The translations under genes and the position numbers were made by a program. This document shows, in pieces, positions 13,766-21,515 of a stretch of DNA of 24,364 nucleotides. This stretch comes from a virus. Below the pieces are notes generated by a model. It was given only the letters and a program-made list of their open reading frames with translations. It was not told where the DNA came from and ran no database searches. The first letter of the stretch is position 1. Each line of letters opens with the position of its first letter. The DNA lies in the IMG/VR virus record IMGVR_UViG_3300047476_000239, positions 1-24,364 of that record; one strand, 5' to 3'.

Positions 13766-14233
13766 TTAAGACCAAATTGCCTTTGGTTTAGTTGGCCAAG
13801 TAATATACCCTTCTGTTGGGTTTATTGCTATTGCTCTTAAAGAATTTCTATATGCAATAAATTCATCAGGATTTATTAAATATGGATTAGTTTTTTGTGG
13901 ATCTGCTACATCAGGAATAGTAGTCCAATCGGTTTGATATAACAAATTTGATGCAGTTTGTTTATTTTGTTCTGCTGTTGGTGGCAATGGATCAGGTGCT
14001 GGCTTATGAGAATTATCATAAGCAACTTGCCAAGCAGCTAAAGCGTTATCTGCCCAATCAGGCAAAACAGTTATATTTTCATTTGGAGTGCCATCGTTAA
14101 ACTCAATCCACCCACTTGTATCAAGCCATTGCAAAGCATGAACATTTGATGGAGTGCCTTCCCAAATTAATCCTGAATAACATAACGCATCTTTATAAAC
14201 TGCACCATCTACAGGAATAATAGTTAATTTCAT
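13766..14233 (-). CDS. Tail-assembly-chaperone-like protein (fibre accessory)
   Basis: A 155-residue protein. The N-terminal half (TIIPVDGAVYKDALCYSG, WLDTSGWIEFNDGTPNENIT) is a small beta domain. The middle is Pro-rich (HKPAPDPLPPTAEQNK). The C-terminal part (LLYQTDWTTIPDVADPQKTN, DEFIAYRNSLRAIAINPTEG, then WPTKPKAIW) matches the phage tail assembly chaperone/tail-fibre assembly C-terminal motif (xTDWTxxPDV...YRxxLRxI...WPxxP). It probably helps fold or attach the large fibre encoded just upstream. The start abuts the previous stop, with GGAGAG in the upstream coding end. Confidence 0.75.
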   Translation of the reverse strand: MKLTIIPVDGAVYKDALCYSGLIWEGTPSNVHALQWLDTSGWIEFNDGTPNENITVLPDWADNALAAWQVAYDNSHKPAPDPLPPTAEQNKQTASNLLYQTDWTTIPDVADPQKTNPYLINPDEFIAYRNSLRAIAINPTEGYITWPTKPKAIWS

Positions 14234-14545
14234 TTATTTGCTCTCCAAAATCATGTTCTGCGCCACTTGTGGCACTCCAGCAGCAGCCATTAAGACACGA
14301 TTTCCAACTTCATTTGCCTTAACCATTTCATTGCGAAAGCTCTCAACTGCTGCGCTTGTGCTTCTTTGTTGCTGACTATTTTCAATCATTAAAACTGGCA
14401 ACCAAGCCATTGAACAACCCCATTCTTCAATTTCTTTATCAGATTGAGGGTCTTTTCCTTTGATTTTCATAAACCATGCACAATCTAATTGTCTGCATGG
14501 ATTAAATCCATCTAAAGGGCAGTTTGTTTTTGATTCAATCTTCAT
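14234..14545 (-). CDS. Conserved phage hypothetical with four-cysteine N-terminus
   Basis: A 103-residue protein. Residues 1-50 contain C9, C17, C22 and C44 (NCPLDGFNPCRQLDCAWF, EEWGCSMAWLPVLM), spaced in a way that could hold a metal or an Fe-S centre. Residues 53-75 (MIENSQQQRSTSAAVESFRN, EM) form a helix that I recognise from small conserved proteins next to phage fibre genes. The Ala-rich end is helical. No function is established to my knowledge. The ATG overlaps the fibre stop (TAATG). Confidence 0.68.
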   Translation of the reverse strand: MKIESKTNCPLDGFNPCRQLDCAWFMKIKGKDPQSDKEIEEWGCSMAWLPVLMIENSQQQRSTSAAVESFRNEMVKANEVGNRVLMAAAGVPQVAQNMILESK

Positions 14546-17106
14546 TAATCTTTGCTCGCAATAATTAAATCAACATAAGCAACATTTAATGTAATAGCTG
14601 AAGATGTAGCAGATCCTGAAATTGTATGGGTATGAGATCCGCCACCACCAGTTGCGCCTGTATTTGCTCCAACATAAGTTGGACCATCAGAAGCATAAAG
14701 GTTGAATGGTCCTGTTGCACCAAGAGTTGTATAGCTATGGGTATGGCTAGGTATTTGAGTTGTGGTAAGAGTTGTAGCTCCAGCACTTAAACCGCTAGTA
14801 GTAATAGTTGGAGTTTGGTTTGTAAATACTGTTGTAAATGCAGTAGTTCCGCCTGAACTTGCAGTTCCACTAACTACTCTCAATGCTTTGTCATTATGAG
14901 TTGTTTGCTTTGTCCATCCAGTAGGAGCAGTTGTTTGCTGGAAAAGCATTAAAGTTCCTGATGGGAATCCACCAACACCAGTTAATGCAGATCCATCGCC
15001 AGCAAATGATGTTGCTGTTAATCTTCCTGTAGATGGATTGTATTGAAGTTTTGTAGAGCTAACATTTTCACCAGTAATTGAACCGCTTGTAGCACTTGTA
15101 AAGGTTAAATAACGAGTAGCATTTGTGGTTGTATCGTCTGTAATTGTGATACCGCCTGTTACTGTGCTTGCAATACTTACAGCTCCTGCTGTATTTGTAA
15201 TTGAAATTCCAGTTCCAGCAGTTAAAGGAGCATTTACCCATTTACCGCTAGTTTGATTGCGAATCAGCAAATCGCCATTGGCAGGAGTTGTTACCTGAAC
15301 ATCGCCTTCATATTGACCCAAAGCCCCACCAAAAGATGGGCGAATAAACAAAGATCCATTTGCATCAGCATGAACTACAGCACAAACTTGAACTTTAGCA
15401 TTTGGAGCTGATGGCAAAGTCTTTGTTAATCCACCAGCAACAGCAGGATTGTAATAAAGAATCTGACCATCTACCCATGATTCAGCGCCACCAGTAGTAT
15501 TGATTCCACGAACCAAACCAAAAGCAGTTACATAAATCCAATCGTTTGTAGCTCCGCTTTCAGTAGCAACACCCATTACATAAGATGCAGTATCAGCAGT
15601 TAATCCTGTAGCAGGAGCGCCAATTAAACCGCCACTAGCCCCAACTGTGCCAGCAAACATAACAACTTGGCCTTCAGTAATGGCTGATTGACATTTAATA
15701 CGGAAATAGGTTTCCTGGCCAATTTGCATGGTTGCATTAGATCCAGCCATTCCCAAATTAAGGGTTTGAATGCTATCTGTGCTATCCCACCATAAGCGAC
15801 CAGTTGCCCTAGTTACAGTAGCGCCAGTATCAAACTGAATGTAATCAGGAGAAGAAATGCCTCCTGTAATTCCTGTCATAGAGGTTATATCGCTATTAGC
15901 CCCTGAGTTTGCTTTGCCGTTGAATGTATTCCAATCAGTTGAGCTTAAATACCCATTTGAAGCTGATCCAGCTTGAGTAATAGTAATATTTGGAGTTGCT
16001 CCACCACTAGATGCAAGAGGAGCTGATGCAGTTACGGCTGTTACAGTTCCAACGGCATTAGGAATCCATGCTGGAACACCTGAAACCAAAGACAAGATAT
16101 ATCCATCGGTTGATGCAGCTAATAATCCAGTTGTATTTGTAGCAGTTTGATATGGCAAAGAACCAGCAGCTCCACCCAATAAATTGGTTGTGCTTGCTGA
16201 ACTTCCTGTAACAGATCCACTAATAGGATTGGTTACAGTTAAATTTCCAAGGGTTCCAAGACCAGTAATACCGCTATAAGAACCGCTTAAACGAGCAGAA
16301 TCAATTGTTCCGCTAGTAATTTGAGTTCCTGCAATAGCAATATCTTGTTGGCTTGCTGAAGTTGCTTGACCTTGAGCGTTAATAGCTAAAGTTACAGTCT
16401 TGCTTGCAGAACCATAAGTGCCATTTGTAACACCAGTATTAGTAATGCTAAATACACCAGCAAGAAGGCTTAAGCCTGTTCCTGCACTATATGTAGATGA
16501 AACACTAAAGTTAGCCCAATCAAGAGCTGTAACTCCAAGAGTTCCACCTTCTTGAGCCAAGCTATACCATGCGGAATAGGCTTGCGAGCCTTCCTCTACA
16601 AATACAATAGCGCCTACATACTCTTGCCAATCATCAGCTCCAATAGCATATTCCCATGCTCCTGAGCGCACTACATAAATGCCATTGTTTTTTGAAAGGC
16701 TTTGATCTTTTACAAGAACCCTATCTCCATCAGTTAATGGAACTGTATCAACAGTCTGAAAACCTGAAAGAGATGCAATATTGGCTAAAGAAGCAGCTTT
16801 TACTGGCTGCTTCCAACTAAGACCAGCAGCAAAATAATCTACATATTGTTTATTGGCAATTCCAGTAGCAGTTGTAGGAGCTACTGAAACATAACCTGAT
16901 GTAAAGTAACCAACAGCAGGAGTTATTCCGCCAATTACAGAGCTGTCAATGGTGCTGTTTGTAATATGAAGCCCTGATTGATCAGGATCAGGAACTGCAT
17001 AAAATGGCTTATTCTGACCAATAAAAGTCTGAAAATTACCATTTACATCAAAATAAGCCTGAACAGGCAATAGATTCTGAACTTCAGATTCTGCTGGATT
17101 AGCCAT
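14545..17106 (-). CDS. Large tail fibre protein with C-terminal collar domain
   Basis: An 853-residue Thr/Ser/Gly/Ala-rich fibre. The N-terminal 50 residues (QAYFDVNGNFQTFIGQNK) may be the attachment region. Residues about 87-205 carry the widespread fibre module IANKQYVDYFAAGLSWKQPV, GDRVLVKDQSLSKNNGIYVV. A beta-repeat shaft follows (SGSVTGSSASTTNLLGGAA, SSKLQYNPSTGRLT-type phrases near 680-705). The last 142 residues (from about 712: GGFPSGTLMLFQQTTAPTGW, with IPSHTHSY and GGGSHTHTISG) are a phage collar/fibre-tip domain with His pairs. It likely binds the host surface. AAGGA lies 6 bases before the ATG. The following genes encode a candidate fibre chaperone and other accessories. Confidence 0.87.
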   Translation of the reverse strand: MANPAESEVQNLLPVQAYFDVNGNFQTFIGQNKPFYAVPDPDQSGLHITNSTIDSSVIGGITPAVGYFTSGYVSVAPTTATGIANKQYVDYFAAGLSWKQPVKAASLANIASLSGFQTVDTVPLTDGDRVLVKDQSLSKNNGIYVVRSGAWEYAIGADDWQEYVGAIVFVEEGSQAYSAWYSLAQEGGTLGVTALDWANFSVSSTYSAGTGLSLLAGVFSITNTGVTNGTYGSASKTVTLAINAQGQATSASQQDIAIAGTQITSGTIDSARLSGSYSGITGLGTLGNLTVTNPISGSVTGSSASTTNLLGGAAGSLPYQTATNTTGLLAASTDGYILSLVSGVPAWIPNAVGTVTAVTASAPLASSGGATPNITITQAGSASNGYLSSTDWNTFNGKANSGANSDITSMTGITGGISSPDYIQFDTGATVTRATGRLWWDSTDSIQTLNLGMAGSNATMQIGQETYFRIKCQSAITEGQVVMFAGTVGASGGLIGAPATGLTADTASYVMGVATESGATNDWIYVTAFGLVRGINTTGGAESWVDGQILYYNPAVAGGLTKTLPSAPNAKVQVCAVVHADANGSLFIRPSFGGALGQYEGDVQVTTPANGDLLIRNQTSGKWVNAPLTAGTGISITNTAGAVSIASTVTGGITITDDTTTNATRYLTFTSATSGSITGENVSSTKLQYNPSTGRLTATSFAGDGSALTGVGGFPSGTLMLFQQTTAPTGWTKQTTHNDKALRVVSGTASSGGTTAFTTVFTNQTPTITTSGLSAGATTLTTTQIPSHTHSYTTLGATGPFNLYASDGPTYVGANTGATGGGGSHTHTISGSATSSAITLNVAYVDLIIASKD

Positions 17107-17130
17107 AAAGCATCCTTTTAAAACGATTTA

Positions 17131-17484
17131 TTAAGATTGATCGCTTAATGGGGTTACATAAACAAGAGAAGGGCCTGAAGCTGAACCAATTGCAGAAACC
17201 TGAAAGGTATTTGCTGGAACCGCTAAAACAATAGGCTGAACCATCGCTGCTGGCAATACAAATGAGCCTGTTGCTCCATCAGCACCAATAGTGGCTGCTG
17301 TTGCAGTTACACCAACTGGAGAGATTTCAACGGCTACTGTATTAGCGCCAGTATTTAAAAATGCAGCATAGTTGCTTAGAACACTTCCACCAACTGCCGA
17401 AACAGTAACGGCTGCATGAGCTGTTGCTGCTACTGACAAGGTAGTTGTTCTGCCAGCTAACCGCAAAACAGTTGTATTAGACAT
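17131..17484 (-). CDS. Small Ala/Val/Thr-rich virion-type protein
   Basis: A 117-residue protein composed almost entirely of beta-prone Ala, Val, Thr, Ser and Gly (LRLAGRTTTLSVAATAHAAV, AVGGSVLSNYAAFLNTGANT, ending VYVTPLSDQS). No signal peptide is present. Charge is very low. This composition is typical of phage decoration or fibre-base proteins. AAGGA precedes the ATG by 6 bases. It sits between the fibre gene and another small protein of the same type, so a surface role is inferred. No family is recognised. Confidence 0.65.
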   Translation of the reverse strand: MSNTTVLRLAGRTTTLSVAATAHAAVTVSAVGGSVLSNYAAFLNTGANTVAVEISPVGVTATAATIGADGATGSFVLPAAMVQPIVLAVPANTFQVSAIGSASGPSLVYVTPLSDQS

Positions 17485-17493
17485 AATTTATCC

Positions 17494-17724
17494 TTAGATA
17501 GCTGCGATTTGCTGCCATTTAGTACCATCAGACATAAAAAGTTTGCCTGTTCCTGTAGCATTAGAAGTAACAGCTAGGCTATTTGCAGGGGCTGTAGTTG
17601 TAGTTACATTGTCTGTAATAGCTGTATCAAGAGATAGGATCTGAACTGAACCAGTTGAAAGGGTAATGCTGTCTAAGAGTGGATCTGCATATGCTACACC
17701 AGTAGCTTTAGTATTTGAAGTCAT
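17494..17724 (-). CDS. Small virion-type protein ending in a GKLFMSDGTKWQ motif
   Basis: A 76-residue Thr/Ala-rich protein (SITLSTGSVQILSLDTAITD, NVTTTTAPANSLAVTS). The end TGTGKLFMSDGTKWQQIA is a phrase often seen in phage fibre and virion surface proteins, where it forms a terminal beta hairpin. A strong AAGGAG lies 5 bases before the ATG. It is the first gene after the glycosyltransferase and leads into the fibre. A decoration or fibre-associated role is inferred. Confidence 0.65.
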   Translation of the reverse strand: MTSNTKATGVAYADPLLDSITLSTGSVQILSLDTAITDNVTTTTAPANSLAVTSNATGTGKLFMSDGTKWQQIAAI

Positions 17725-17772
17725 GTTTGCTCCTTAAGAGGGGGTTTGAGGCTAGTTAAGTTTAATCTTATA

Positions 17773-18441
17773 TTATCGGTTTCGCAAATAGTTTCCGAGG
17801 TGTCCTTGAAAACATTTTAAGCCAATATGTCCCATTTCAATTTCAGGATCAACCCATACTTGACCGCCTATATTTCTCCATCGAATACAGAAGGAATAAT
17901 CCTCTCCCCATTTGTATTTCAATTCCTCATCATAGATATTGTCAAATAATGGGTAAAACTGCTCTGTTTTACATTCATGGTGAAAACCTGTCTTTGGATA
18001 AGCCTCAATCATTTTGGAAATGCAATTACGGCTAATCTTCATAAAGCCTGTAGGAACGCATTTCACTTCTAAAAGACCAGTTTTAGGATCAGCCCAAAGC
18101 TCAGGTTTATCAAGGTATCTTAGGTTATATCGAATAGGCTCTGCTCTTGTAGGATAGATTCCAGCTACCAAATCTACAGGATGATCTATCAGTTTAAGCA
18201 AAGCTCCTGCTTGCCAAGCAACATCCGAATCAATAAATATCAGCTCATCACAATCTGAATGATAAAAATTTGTGGCAATTACCCCTCGGCAGTCGGCAAT
18301 AAGGGCATTTCCAATGTCATCAACAAAGGTAAATTTATCGCCTCTTTTGATTAAAGCAATTAAATCAGTAAAAAGGGATCGCATTGTTCCCATATGAACC
18401 ACTCCAGTATAGGCTGGCATGGCAATCATAATATGTTTCAT
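17773..18441 (-). CDS. GT-A fold glycosyltransferase
   Basis: A 222-residue enzyme of the GT-A type. It has a nucleotide-sugar-binding start (MKHIMIAMPAYTG), the DxD metal motif in LIFIDSDVAW (D71, D73), LVAGIYPTR (92-99), VPTGFMKISR (129-138), a likely catalytic GEDYSFC (179-185) and a late metal-ligand candidate in GHIG (H205). All key positions look intact. There is no membrane span. It should move a sugar from an NDP-sugar to a phage or host acceptor. AAGGAA lies 6 bases before the ATG. The gene follows an intrinsic terminator and precedes small virion proteins and the fibre, so a virion protein or host surface glycan is the likely acceptor. Confidence 0.82.
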   Translation of the reverse strand: MKHIMIAMPAYTGVVHMGTMRSLFTDLIALIKRGDKFTFVDDIGNALIADCRGVIATNFYHSDCDELIFIDSDVAWQAGALLKLIDHPVDLVAGIYPTRAEPIRYNLRYLDKPELWADPKTGLLEVKCVPTGFMKISRNCISKMIEAYPKTGFHHECKTEQFYPLFDNIYDEELKYKWGEDYSFCIRWRNIGGQVWVDPEIEMGHIGLKCFQGHLGNYLRNR

Positions 18442-18455
18442 TTTCTTTCCTTCAC

Positions 18456-18490
18456 AAAGAAAAAGCCCTCCCTTTTTTAAGGGGAGAGCT
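18456..18490 (-). terminator. Intrinsic terminator after the 77-residue gene
   Basis: Read on the minus strand, AGCTCTCCCCTT pairs with AAGGGAGGGCT (11 pairs including one G-T wobble and one bulged C), followed by TTTTTCTTT. It lies 20 bases after the stop of the 77-residue gene and just before the glycosyltransferase ribosome site. Confidence 0.8.
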
Positions 18491-18510
18491 AGTTTTACTA
18501 CATTTAGCTA

Positions 18511-18744
18511 TTAAGCAGTAATACCGATGCCAGCAAGAGCAGCGATGATTGCATTAACAGCAGCTACTGTTTCAGCAGTAGTTGGAGTTGCAGCCAAAGT
18601 TGTAATTGCAGAAGCCTGAACTACTGGAGTTTCGCCATAAAAGCCGACTTTACCGCCAGCGATGCCTAGAGCTACACCATCAGCAGCATTGCCGTTGAAT
18701 AGATAGACTGGGGTTACTGTTGAAGCTGGTCCTGGATTAGACAT
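18511..18744 (-). CDS. Small protein between coat and glycosyltransferase, possible head decoration/fibre
   Basis: A 77-residue protein. A beta-rich Gly/Ala N-terminal half (VYLFNGNAADGVALGIAGGK, VGFYGETPVVQ) is followed by a helix (TAETVAAVNAIIAALAGIGI). The phrase VGFYGETPVxQ followed by a C-terminal helix is recurrent in small phage head-fibre and decoration proteins. AAGGAAA lies 6 bases before the ATG. It is the next gene after the coat protein and is bracketed by two intrinsic terminators, which suggests a dedicated expression level. A head-surface role is inferred from position and motif. Confidence 0.7.
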   Translation of the reverse strand: MSNPGPASTVTPVYLFNGNAADGVALGIAGGKVGFYGETPVVQASAITTLAATPTTAETVAAVNAIIAALAGIGITA

Positions 18745-18765
18745 AATGATTTCCTTTTAAATGGT

Positions 18766-18789
18766 TAAAAAGCAGGGGTTTCCCCCTGC
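18766..18789 (-). terminator. Intrinsic terminator just after the coat gene
   Basis: On the minus strand GCAGGGG pairs with CCCCTGC around a GAAA loop, directly followed by TTTTT. This is a perfect 7-base-pair GC-rich stem, beginning 9 bases after the coat stop codon. Confidence 0.85.
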
Positions 18790-18798
18790 GATTAGTGC

Positions 18799-20028
18799 TT
18801 AAGATGCGATACGGCAAGCCAACTCTGGGTAGAGTGGAGCCCAACCATACAGAACATCCAAACGAGTAGGAATAGAGTCATTGTTAATTGTGTATTGACG
18901 AACTACACGCATAGACAGACCGATTTCCTTGTCGCTTGCACGACCAGCAAAATGAACACCTTCAGGCAACTCAAGATCGGCTACTGCGAGAGTAAACGCA
19001 TTCTTGTGCATGAGGATGTTTTGTGGGCTGGTTACACCAGTTTTGTTGAAGAAAGCTACAGCTTGTGCGCCTGAGCTAGTTACGCTGATGTTTTGGAACT
19101 GACCAGCAGAAATAGGAGCAGGAGATACATTAACTGTAATTGTTGTGTCAGTACCGCTAACAGCAGAATTAACAACAAAGTTACGCAACTTGCCATAAGA
19201 CTGACGATTTTGTGGGTTTACAGCATAAACACCAGCGATAGTAAATGTATCGCCTTGGTTCAAGCTAACAGCGCCAGTTGCAACCAAAGAAATATTGGCA
19301 GAAGAAGCCCAACCTGAAGTCAAGAAACCAGTAGCTGTGGTTACATTGACTGTAGCTGTGCCAGCAAAAGAGCCGTAAGTTTGGTTTACGATGTTCTGAT
19401 CCATCTTCCAGTTCATACCAGCAGAATCACGACCCATCAAGCCTTTGCGATATTGTTGTCCAATTGCTTCTTGTGGAACAAACAAACCTTTTAGGCTATC
19501 AACGATAGTAGCGCTTGAGAATGGGTCGATGATTACAGAACGACGGCCATCACGAGGAGCGCCTTCAGAGTCAAGATATGCACCAGCGTTTAAGAAGGTG
19601 ATCAAGCCTGTTGGAGGAGTGCCTGCTGTGCCTACAGTATTGTAAGTAGCGTTTTTAGCCATTGTTAAGCCATCAAGGTCAATCTTGTTGGCGATAGCTG
19701 CAACTGCTGGCTTCAATACACGATCAGAGAACATATCCAAGCTCAAAGCCAAGTCCTGAGTTGTGAATTGTGTATCCACATGGAACTGGGTTGAGAGGGT
19801 TACAGGAACTGAAGTTTCGTTGAAATCTTCAACATTCAATGCAGGGCCTGTTGTTCCGATAAAACGACCTGGTCTGCGGACATTGACTGTATTACCAATC
19901 TTTGCGCCAACTACTGCGAACTGGTCATCATAGTTACGATCTACTTCTGAAGTGAATGTTAATTCGTTTTCCAAGACCATTAACGCTTCGTTAGTGATCT
20001 TGCTAATGGTTAATAAAGTATTACTCAT
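18799..20028 (-). CDS. Major capsid protein, P22 coat-like
   Basis: A 409-residue coat protein of the P22 gp5 family. The start SNTLLTISKITNEALMVLEN, ELTFTSEVDRNYDDQFAVVG, then KIGNTVNVRRPGRF, and later LDMFSDRVLKPAVAAIANKI are typical. The middle (about residues 215-300) is a Thr/Val/Ser-rich beta region, probably the inserted domain of this family. P22 coat is 430 residues, so the length is normal. AAGGAA precedes the ATG. Scaffold and portal genes upstream, and a terminator immediately downstream, complete the head module. Confidence 0.93.
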   Translation of the reverse strand: MSNTLLTISKITNEALMVLENELTFTSEVDRNYDDQFAVVGAKIGNTVNVRRPGRFIGTTGPALNVEDFNETSVPVTLSTQFHVDTQFTTQDLALSLDMFSDRVLKPAVAAIANKIDLDGLTMAKNATYNTVGTAGTPPTGLITFLNAGAYLDSEGAPRDGRRSVIIDPFSSATIVDSLKGLFVPQEAIGQQYRKGLMGRDSAGMNWKMDQNIVNQTYGSFAGTATVNVTTATGFLTSGWASSANISLVATGAVSLNQGDTFTIAGVYAVNPQNRQSYGKLRNFVVNSAVSGTDTTITVNVSPAPISAGQFQNISVTSSGAQAVAFFNKTGVTSPQNILMHKNAFTLAVADLELPEGVHFAGRASDKEIGLSMRVVRQYTINNDSIPTRLDVLYGWAPLYPELACRIAS

Positions 20029-20057
20029 TTTCTCTTTTCCTTAAAAGAAATTAGGGT

Positions 20058-21014
20058 TTACCTGATCTTCCCTGCTTTTCGAGCAGCTTTCCACGCTTGA
20101 AAAGACCCATGAAACTCGCCATCCGAGCCAATAGGTGTTTCCATTGCGCTTCCAGTAGCCTTAATAGGGCTGAGAGGAGCAGGAGCTTTAGACTTCTGAA
20201 CAACAGGCTTACTTCTTACGGCTTCTTCTTGAGCAGCTTCCTGCTTTTCAAATCTAGCCTCCAATTTCCCAATCTCTCTAAGCGCTTTGTGAACAGGCAA
20301 TGCTTGGAATTTCTCAGCTTCTTCGCCATCTAGACTAGCTAGGTGATAAAGAATCTCAGGGCCAACATCCGATTCAATGATTGCATCTCTCACTTCATTG
20401 CTAACAACGACTTGAGTTGATTCAAGCACTTCATCAAAATCAGCTAGATTTGGCTTCGCTTTTTCGAGCTTTTCAGACCAAGTCTTTAGGACTTTTTGTC
20501 TTTCTTCCTCAATCTTGCGATTGGCTTCTTGCTGATCCCTTTCATACAACGCTTTTTCTGCTGACCATTCCGCTAATGCCTTTGCATATTCAAAAGCATC
20601 ATCAAATTGATCTGCCCTAGGTTCTGCTCCGATTGGATCTTCCGCTTTTTGTTGTTGCGGAGAAATCCTTTCTTCATATTCCCTAAGTCTAGCTTCCAGC
20701 GCTTCTTTTTCAGCTTGTGCCTTGGCAGCGTTTTCTTCCGCCAATTTACGAGCCTTAGTTAGCTCTGAAAACCGCTTTTCGAGTTTAGGATTTTGCTTCC
20801 GTTCCTCTGTTGCTTTACCTTCAGGCTCTTGATCGTGTTCACTCTCACCTTCTTCTGCTACTGGCTCTGATTCAGGAGTTTCCTCAACTGTTTCAGCCTC
20901 AGTAGGAGCTTCTTCGGTAGCTAAACCCATCCGATTTAAAGTCCATTCGGTTAAATTCTCGCTAGTTACTACATTACCAGCTTGTTTTGCCTCTACTGCT
21001 TGTGCTTCTGCCAT
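20058..21014 (-). CDS. Scaffolding protein, P22 gp8-like
   Basis: A 318-residue, highly charged helical protein that should guide procapsid assembly. It has an acidic N-terminal region (about 30-75, Glu-rich), a coiled coil (about 78-125, LEKRFSELTKARKLAEENAA), further helices, and a basic C-terminal element SFQAWKAARKAGKIR that resembles the coat-binding helix-turn-helix of P22-type scaffolds. P22 gp8 is 303 residues. It lies between portal and coat as expected. GAGG is 8 bases before the ATG. Confidence 0.88.
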   Translation of the reverse strand: MAEAQAVEAKQAGNVVTSENLTEWTLNRMGLATEEAPTEAETVEETPESEPVAEEGESEHDQEPEGKATEERKQNPKLEKRFSELTKARKLAEENAAKAQAEKEALEARLREYEERISPQQQKAEDPIGAEPRADQFDDAFEYAKALAEWSAEKALYERDQQEANRKIEEERQKVLKTWSEKLEKAKPNLADFDEVLESTQVVVSNEVRDAIIESDVGPEILYHLASLDGEEAEKFQALPVHKALREIGKLEARFEKQEAAQEEAVRSKPVVQKSKAPAPLSPIKATGSAMETPIGSDGEFHGSFQAWKAARKAGKIR

Positions 21015-21100
21015 GAGTTTTCCTCAAGATTTAACCCAATGATCCCATTGGTAGGTTTACGACAATTCTTTTTTACCACTAAATCTTATTTAAAACAATA
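21015..21100 (-). promoter_or_regulatory. Intergenic region upstream of scaffold: hairpin and weak promoter-like sequence
   Basis: This is the longest gap in the window. On the minus strand TTGTTT (21098-21093) is followed after 17 bases by TAAAAA (21075-21070), a weak sigma70-like pair. Further on, CCAATG pairs with CATTGG around GGAT (21051-21036), extended on both sides by ACC/GGT, with no T-tract. It may start a head-gene transcript or hold an RNA element. The evidence is weak. Confidence 0.3.
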
Positions 21101-21514
21101 TTACTTAAAGTTTGTATCATCAGCAACTTGCTCACGATGAACGCTTTCAAAATGATGAGCAGCTTCTCTGCGATGCTCAGGGGTAAACATTTTGTGCCAA
21201 GGCAAATCTTTTGAACCATGCTCTTTATGATATGACTGAGCAGCACGATCAGCATGATAGCCCCATAACTTACGAGCTTTAGCTTGATCATATTCTCCTT
21301 TTTTCATCTTCTTTTGAAGATTTTTAACAATGGGAATATGGCTAGATTTATATAAATGCTCAGTATTATCAGCATGGAGAGCAAGCTCTTTAGCTTCTGC
21401 GCTCATTTTGTCATAATCAGGCTCATCATAAGCTGCTTTTTTGCCAGCTTTTTCAGCCATTTTCTTTTCATTGTATTCCTCACGATTTTCTGAGGTTACG
21501 ATCTCTCTTGGCAT
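21101..21514 (-). CDS. Conserved basic helical protein between portal and scaffold
   Basis: A 137-residue protein with very high charge. It reads KKMAEKAGKKAAYDEPDYDK at the start, HIPIVKNLQKKMKKGEYDQA with KARKLWGYHADRAAQSYHKE in the middle, and a His/Arg-rich end (FTPEHRREAAHHFESVHREQ). It is predicted to be entirely helical, with no membrane span. Proteins with KNLxKKMxKGxYDxxKAxKLWxYxxD phrases occur next to portal genes in many phages, but I know of no established function. AAGGA lies 7 bases before the ATG, 1 base after the portal stop. A head-assembly role is possible. Confidence 0.7.
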   Translation of the reverse strand: MPREIVTSENREEYNEKKMAEKAGKKAAYDEPDYDKMSAEAKELALHADNTEHLYKSSHIPIVKNLQKKMKKGEYDQAKARKLWGYHADRAAQSYHKEHGSKDLPWHKMFTPEHRREAAHHFESVHREQVADDTNFK

Positions 21515-21515
21515 A

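Noticed and set aside
17725-17772. Gap after the glycosyltransferase considered for a terminator or promoter
   Set aside because: Only the strong ribosome site of the next gene is visible. There is no stable stem and no convincing -35/-10 pair.
21079-21291. Minus-strand 70-residue frame overlapping the basic helical protein
   Set aside because: It is out of frame with a well-supported gene and has no ribosome site. Its composition is that of a shadow.
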